A stretch of 64,000 nucleotides of DNA, taken from assembly GCA_937879875.1 (NCBI GenBank), contig CALFMN010000034.1, forward strand, positions 45,173 through 109,172. The letters run 5' to 3'. The stretch's first letter is position 1, and each line of letters opens with the position of its first letter. The notes under the pieces were generated by a model. The model was not told the DNA's origin, did not search any database, and saw only the letters and a list, made by a program, of their open reading frames with translations. Shown in pieces: positions 62,984-64,000 of the stretch. This DNA is from an uncultured Chloroflexota bacterium. GTDB taxonomy: Bacteria > Chloroflexota > Dehalococcoidia > CAUJGQ01. The position numbers and the translations under genes were made by a program.

Positions 62984-64000
62984 CTATGGACAGTTGTTGC
63001 CGGATTCCCTCCCCGCCCAGCTAGATTCGGGTAGCCGCGATGCGGGACACGGAGTCGGAGTGGCCGGGCTGACCGGCACGAAAGACTGTTGCGGCACCGA
63101 CGCGGTGGCGTCGAAGCAACTCCGGCCTGACACCAACTCGATCGCGTACAGCGTTGACGGCGGCGCCGCGCCTGCTGGATGCGCTGCCATCAGCGTCAGC
63201 GTGCCCGCCGCCGTACCCTGCGCATCGGCCGTGCCGCTCGCCGCTTGCCGCGCCGTGGCGACGAACTGGTCGGTCTGACTGCTGGTCGTCGCGGGCGCCA
63301 CGTAGAGCGCGAACGTCGCGCCGGGCGCCAACCCGAGCACCTGAAAGCGGAAGGTGTCGTTGATGAGCCCCGGCGGATTCTCAGACTGACTGAGAAACTG
63401 CAGGCCGATCTGGCCGCTCTGGCAACTGCTGAACGGCACGGCGGCGTTGGCTGGCTGCGCGGGCTGCGGCGTGGCCTGGGCTGGCTGCCCGCCGCCCCCG
63501 TGCTGCGAGGTGATCGTCAGGTTCAGCCGCACGGGACCGGGCGTGGCCGGTATCGTGCCGGTTTGGTCTGTCGGCGCGCCGCCGATCGAGAACTGCACCG
63601 TGGCGCCGGCAGAGGTGCAGGCGGGAGTGGCTTGAATATCGAGGCTGTAGCTGCCATCGCTGCCGATCGGTCCGGAGCCGCAGTTCACGCCGTTCACGCT
63701 GGCGACCACCGCTGAGCCGGACGCGGGCAGGCCGTTCACCGTCACGCTGCCGAAGAAACGCGTGGAGGGCTGCGGCTGCGGCGTGCCCGCGGCGGCAGGC
63801 AGCGGCGTGCCGTTCGCCAGCGCGGAGAGCGTGGCGAAGAAGACGCCCGGCAGCGGCTGGCCGAGGCCCGCGAACGGCAGGCCGGCTCGCATGAGCCCTC
63901 GCGCTTTGCCGAGGCCGGCGGGTGTGGTCTGCGCGTAGCTCCGTGCTGTCAGCGCCGACGCCGAGCGACCCACGGCAAGGGCGTCGTTCAGCGCTTGCTG
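62984..64000 (-). CDS. Probable secreted/surface protein (5' end outside window)
   Basis: The frame is open to the right edge, giving at least 338 residues, with no start visible. The visible N-terminal part is helical or low-complexity, then Ala/Pro/Gln/Thr-rich linkers (TPQPQPST, QPAQATPQPAQPANAA) separate two compact beta-rich parts. One has FFGSVTVNGLPASGSAVVAS, then GSYSLDIQATPAC, like an Ig-like or carboxypeptidase-regulatory-like repeat. The second has IELVSGRSCFDATAS. Cys are paired in a way fitting an extracytoplasmic protein. The function is unknown. Confidence 0.6.
   Translation of the reverse strand, partial: QQALNDALAVGRSASALTARSYAQTTPAGLGKARGLMRAGLPFAGLGQPLPGVFFATLSALANGTPLPAAAGTPQPQPSTRFFGSVTVNGLPASGSAVVASVNGVNCGSGPIGSDGSYSLDIQATPACTSAGATVQFSIGGAPTDQTGTIPATPGPVRLNLTITSQHGGGGQPAQATPQPAQPANAAVPFSSCQSGQIGLQFLSQSENPPGLINDTFRFQVLGLAPGATFALYVAPATTSSQTDQFVATARQAASGTADAQGTAAGTLTLMAAHPAGAAPPSTLYAIELVSGRSCFDATASVPQQSFVPVSPATPTPCPASRLPESSWAGRESGNNCP

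Overview
The window is high-GC DNA from a free-living bacterium, most likely a member of the Chloroflexota. That placement is an inference from gene content: CaiB/BaiF CoA-transferases, luciferase-like (LLM) flavin oxidoreductases, T-box leaders on amino-acid genes, TlyA, a DppB-type transporter and CimA/LeuA together. No rRNA or other phylogenetic marker is present to prove it. There is one tRNA gene and no CRISPR array, prophage or intact transposase. Several genes are broken and many intergenic gaps carry short inverted-repeat elements, which suggests either an eroding genome or a draft assembly with a few single-base errors.

Layout. 1-4420 (minus): a partial GNAT acetyltransferase, a zinc-ribbon protein, recN, nadK and tlyA. 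4525-7075 (plus): a YbaK-type deacylase, a UbiA-family prenyltransferase and an alpha/beta hydrolase. 7062-11116 (minus): an unusual accessory block with a secreted Asn/Gln-rich repeat protein, a wreck of an IS21-type transposase, a small beta-sandwich-like protein and three small paralogues that share an N-terminal RDxEGxFYV signature. 11117-13956: gene-poor, with a probable transposase remnant, a frameshifted amidohydrolase and a truncated LLM oxidoreductase. 13957-16134: tRNA-Val, then thrS behind a T-box leader. 16297-24586: flavin reductase, CoA-transferase, pyrimidine-nucleoside phosphorylase, hisB, two DinB-family proteins, a MarR-MFS pair with a visible operator, and a small hypothetical gene.

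24709-35325 (minus) is a branched-chain amino-acid block. It reads promoter, T-box leader with a leucine CUC specifier, transcription terminator, ilvB, ilvN, leuA, leuB, cimA, then a separate ThDP-dependent oxalyl-CoA decarboxylase/2-hydroxyacyl-CoA lyase-like gene. ilvC, ilvD and leuCD are not in the window. 35401-45892 holds a secreted beta-propeller protein, a polytopic membrane protein, an ECF sigma factor with a cognate anti-sigma factor fused to a large propeller, a kynureninase-like PLP enzyme, an LDH2-type dehydrogenase, a frameshifted RraA-family gene and an NAD(P)-binding epimerase.

46276-49824 is metH. 49855-62939 looks like a catabolic module for a CoA-activated substrate. The minus-strand arm reads: Tat-type lipoprotein substrate-binding protein, two DppB/DppC-type permeases (no ATPase present), a crotonase-fold protein without the usual catalytic glutamates, a tandem-fused CoA-transferase and an LLM oxidoreductase. 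A divergent promoter region separates it from a plus-strand arm of a biotinyl carrier protein, a TetR regulator and two overlapping CoA-transferases. The window ends inside a secreted or surface protein gene.
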